Origin: Candidatus Eisenbacteria bacterium
GTDB lineage: Bacteria; Eisenbacteria; RBG-16-71-46; CAIMUX01; JAHJDP01
Length of the DNA stretch: 44,545 nt
Assembly (NCBI GenBank): GCA_018831195.1
Contig: JAHJDP010000038.1
Location: 1-44,545, forward strand
Direction: 5' to 3'
A program made the translations under genes and the position numbers. The notes beneath the pieces are model-generated. The model saw nothing but the letters and a program-made list of their open reading frames with translations. It was not told the DNA's origin and made no database searches. Numbering within the stretch: the first letter of the stretch is position 1; each line of letters opens with the position of its first letter. Below are positions 43,878 through 44,545 of the stretch, piece by piece.

Positions 43878-44545
43878 ATGTTAGCGTGTTACCAGAGAGT
43901 GTATTGTATAATTGCATGTCTCCTCGGAGTCTTGATAACGGGATGCGGTGACGATGGGGGCACCTCTCCAACGGATACGGCGCCGCCGGCGACGATTTCA
44001 AACCTGACAGTCCAGACAATCACACAGACCACGGCCACTCTCACTTGGACGGCCCCTGGGGACGACGGAACCAGCGGCCAGGCGGCAAGTTACGATCTAC
44101 GCTATTCTCCTGTACTTGGCGCAGCCTTCCAGTGGGATCAAGCGATCCAGGCCACCGGGGAGCCATCTCCACATGCGGCCGGATCTCAAGAAACATTTAT
44201 CATCAATGGCTTGACTGCGGATACAGACTATACATTCGCCGTGAAGGCAGCTGACGAAAAGCAGAATTGGTCCGGTTTGTCGAACCTTGCCCAAGCACAT
44301 GCGCCGGCGGGCGGTGTAGTTTGTGCCGTGGAACCAACGGCACTCATTTTCGGTCAAGTAAACCTTGGTTCGACGGCGGATCTTTCCTTCTCGATTACGA
44401 ACAACGGCACGGGAACGCTGTCGGGTTCCGTCAGCGAAAGCTGCAGTCTCTTCAGCATCGTCTCGGGAAGCGGCGCTTATGCTCTGGCAACCGGGCAGTC
44501 CCAAACGGTGACGGTGCGCTACGCTCCCACCGAGGCCGGCAACCA
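43878..44545 (+). CDS. Lipoprotein with fibronectin III and HYDIN-like domains (cut by right edge)
   Basis: The frame is open from ATG 43878 to the window end (222 full codons). AAAGGAGG seven bases upstream supports the start. The N-terminus is a lipoprotein signal ending LLGVLITGC, with DDGG after the cysteine. Residues about 35-145 are a fibronectin type III domain (ISNLTVQTITQTTATLTWTA, NGLTADTDYTFAVKAADEK). From about 150 a choice-of-anchor D / ASPM-SPD2-HYDIN-like domain begins (VEPTALIFGQVNLGSTADLS, ITNNGTGTLSGSV, GQSQTVTVRYAPTEAGN). A surface-exposed protein, likely much longer than seen here. Partners are beyond the edge. Confidence 0.85.
   Translation, partial: MLACYQRVYCIIACLLGVLITGCGDDGGTSPTDTAPPATISNLTVQTITQTTATLTWTAPGDDGTSGQAASYDLRYSPVLGAAFQWDQAIQATGEPSPHAAGSQETFIINGLTADTDYTFAVKAADEKQNWSGLSNLAQAHAPAGGVVCAVEPTALIFGQVNLGSTADLSFSITNNGTGTLSGSVSESCSLFSIVSGSGAYALATGQSQTVTVRYAPTEAGN

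Noticed and set aside
43907-43912. TATAAT considered as a promoter
   Set aside because: It lies inside the signal-peptide codons of the lipoprotein that starts at 43878, with no -35 box and no downstream gene start.

Overview
The window looks like chromosomal DNA of a Gram-negative bacterium from an uncultured FCB-type lineage; Candidatus Eisenbacteria or a close relative is my best guess. The guess rests on several exported proteins with FlgD-like C-terminal domains, a remnant of a right-handed beta-helix protein of the 'CCDIYGNEGGDW' type, a recurring C-terminal W-G-R-I-K motif, lipoproteins, and sigma70-type extended -10 promoters. No rRNA, tRNA, CRISPR array, transposase or integrase was found.

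Left end (1-5959): a visibly A+T-richer island, cut by the window edge. It holds a 324-residue protein of unknown family and a 1478-residue cytoplasmic protein. The large protein combines a winged-helix-like N-terminus, two KaiC/RecA-type ATPase domains, and a long C-terminal region that reads like a periplasmic ABC-transporter solute-binding protein but has no signal peptide. This pair is the best candidate for an undescribed system. The island ends against a 5'-truncated beta-helix protein remnant.

6058-16629: a chemoreceptor (minus strand) is divergent from an eleven-gene, mostly stop/start-overlapping operon for a Mrp/Mbh-type cation/proton antiporter. The order is E-F-G-MbhD-MbhE-B-C-D-D-small protein-D, and there is no hydrogenase module.

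16794-20253: two exported proteins, a CotH-kinase/lamin-tail protein and a redoxin with a single cysteine, each with its own promoter.

20226-28743 (minus strand): one long run of genes, queE-queC-queD (preQ0/queuosine pathway), a 559-residue protein with a faint BshC-like layout, a dipeptide epimerase, and a glycolate-oxidase-type dehydrogenase whose GlcD and GlcE parts are fused, followed by GlcF.

28995-32584: a lipoprotein and an exported FG-GAP protein with fourteen 49-residue repeats. Each is followed by a copy of the same terminator hairpin.

32705-39116: a complete SUF iron-sulfur cluster operon, rrf2/sufR-sufB-sufC-sufD-sufS-sufU-sufT, with repeated GGTACT boxes in its promoter that are a likely autoregulatory operator.

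39148-43473 (minus strand): an operon of two exported proteins and a large GT-C-like membrane protein. 43878 to the right edge: the start of a fibronectin-III/HYDIN-like lipoprotein.

All functional calls are from motif reading by eye. No database or structure search was run.
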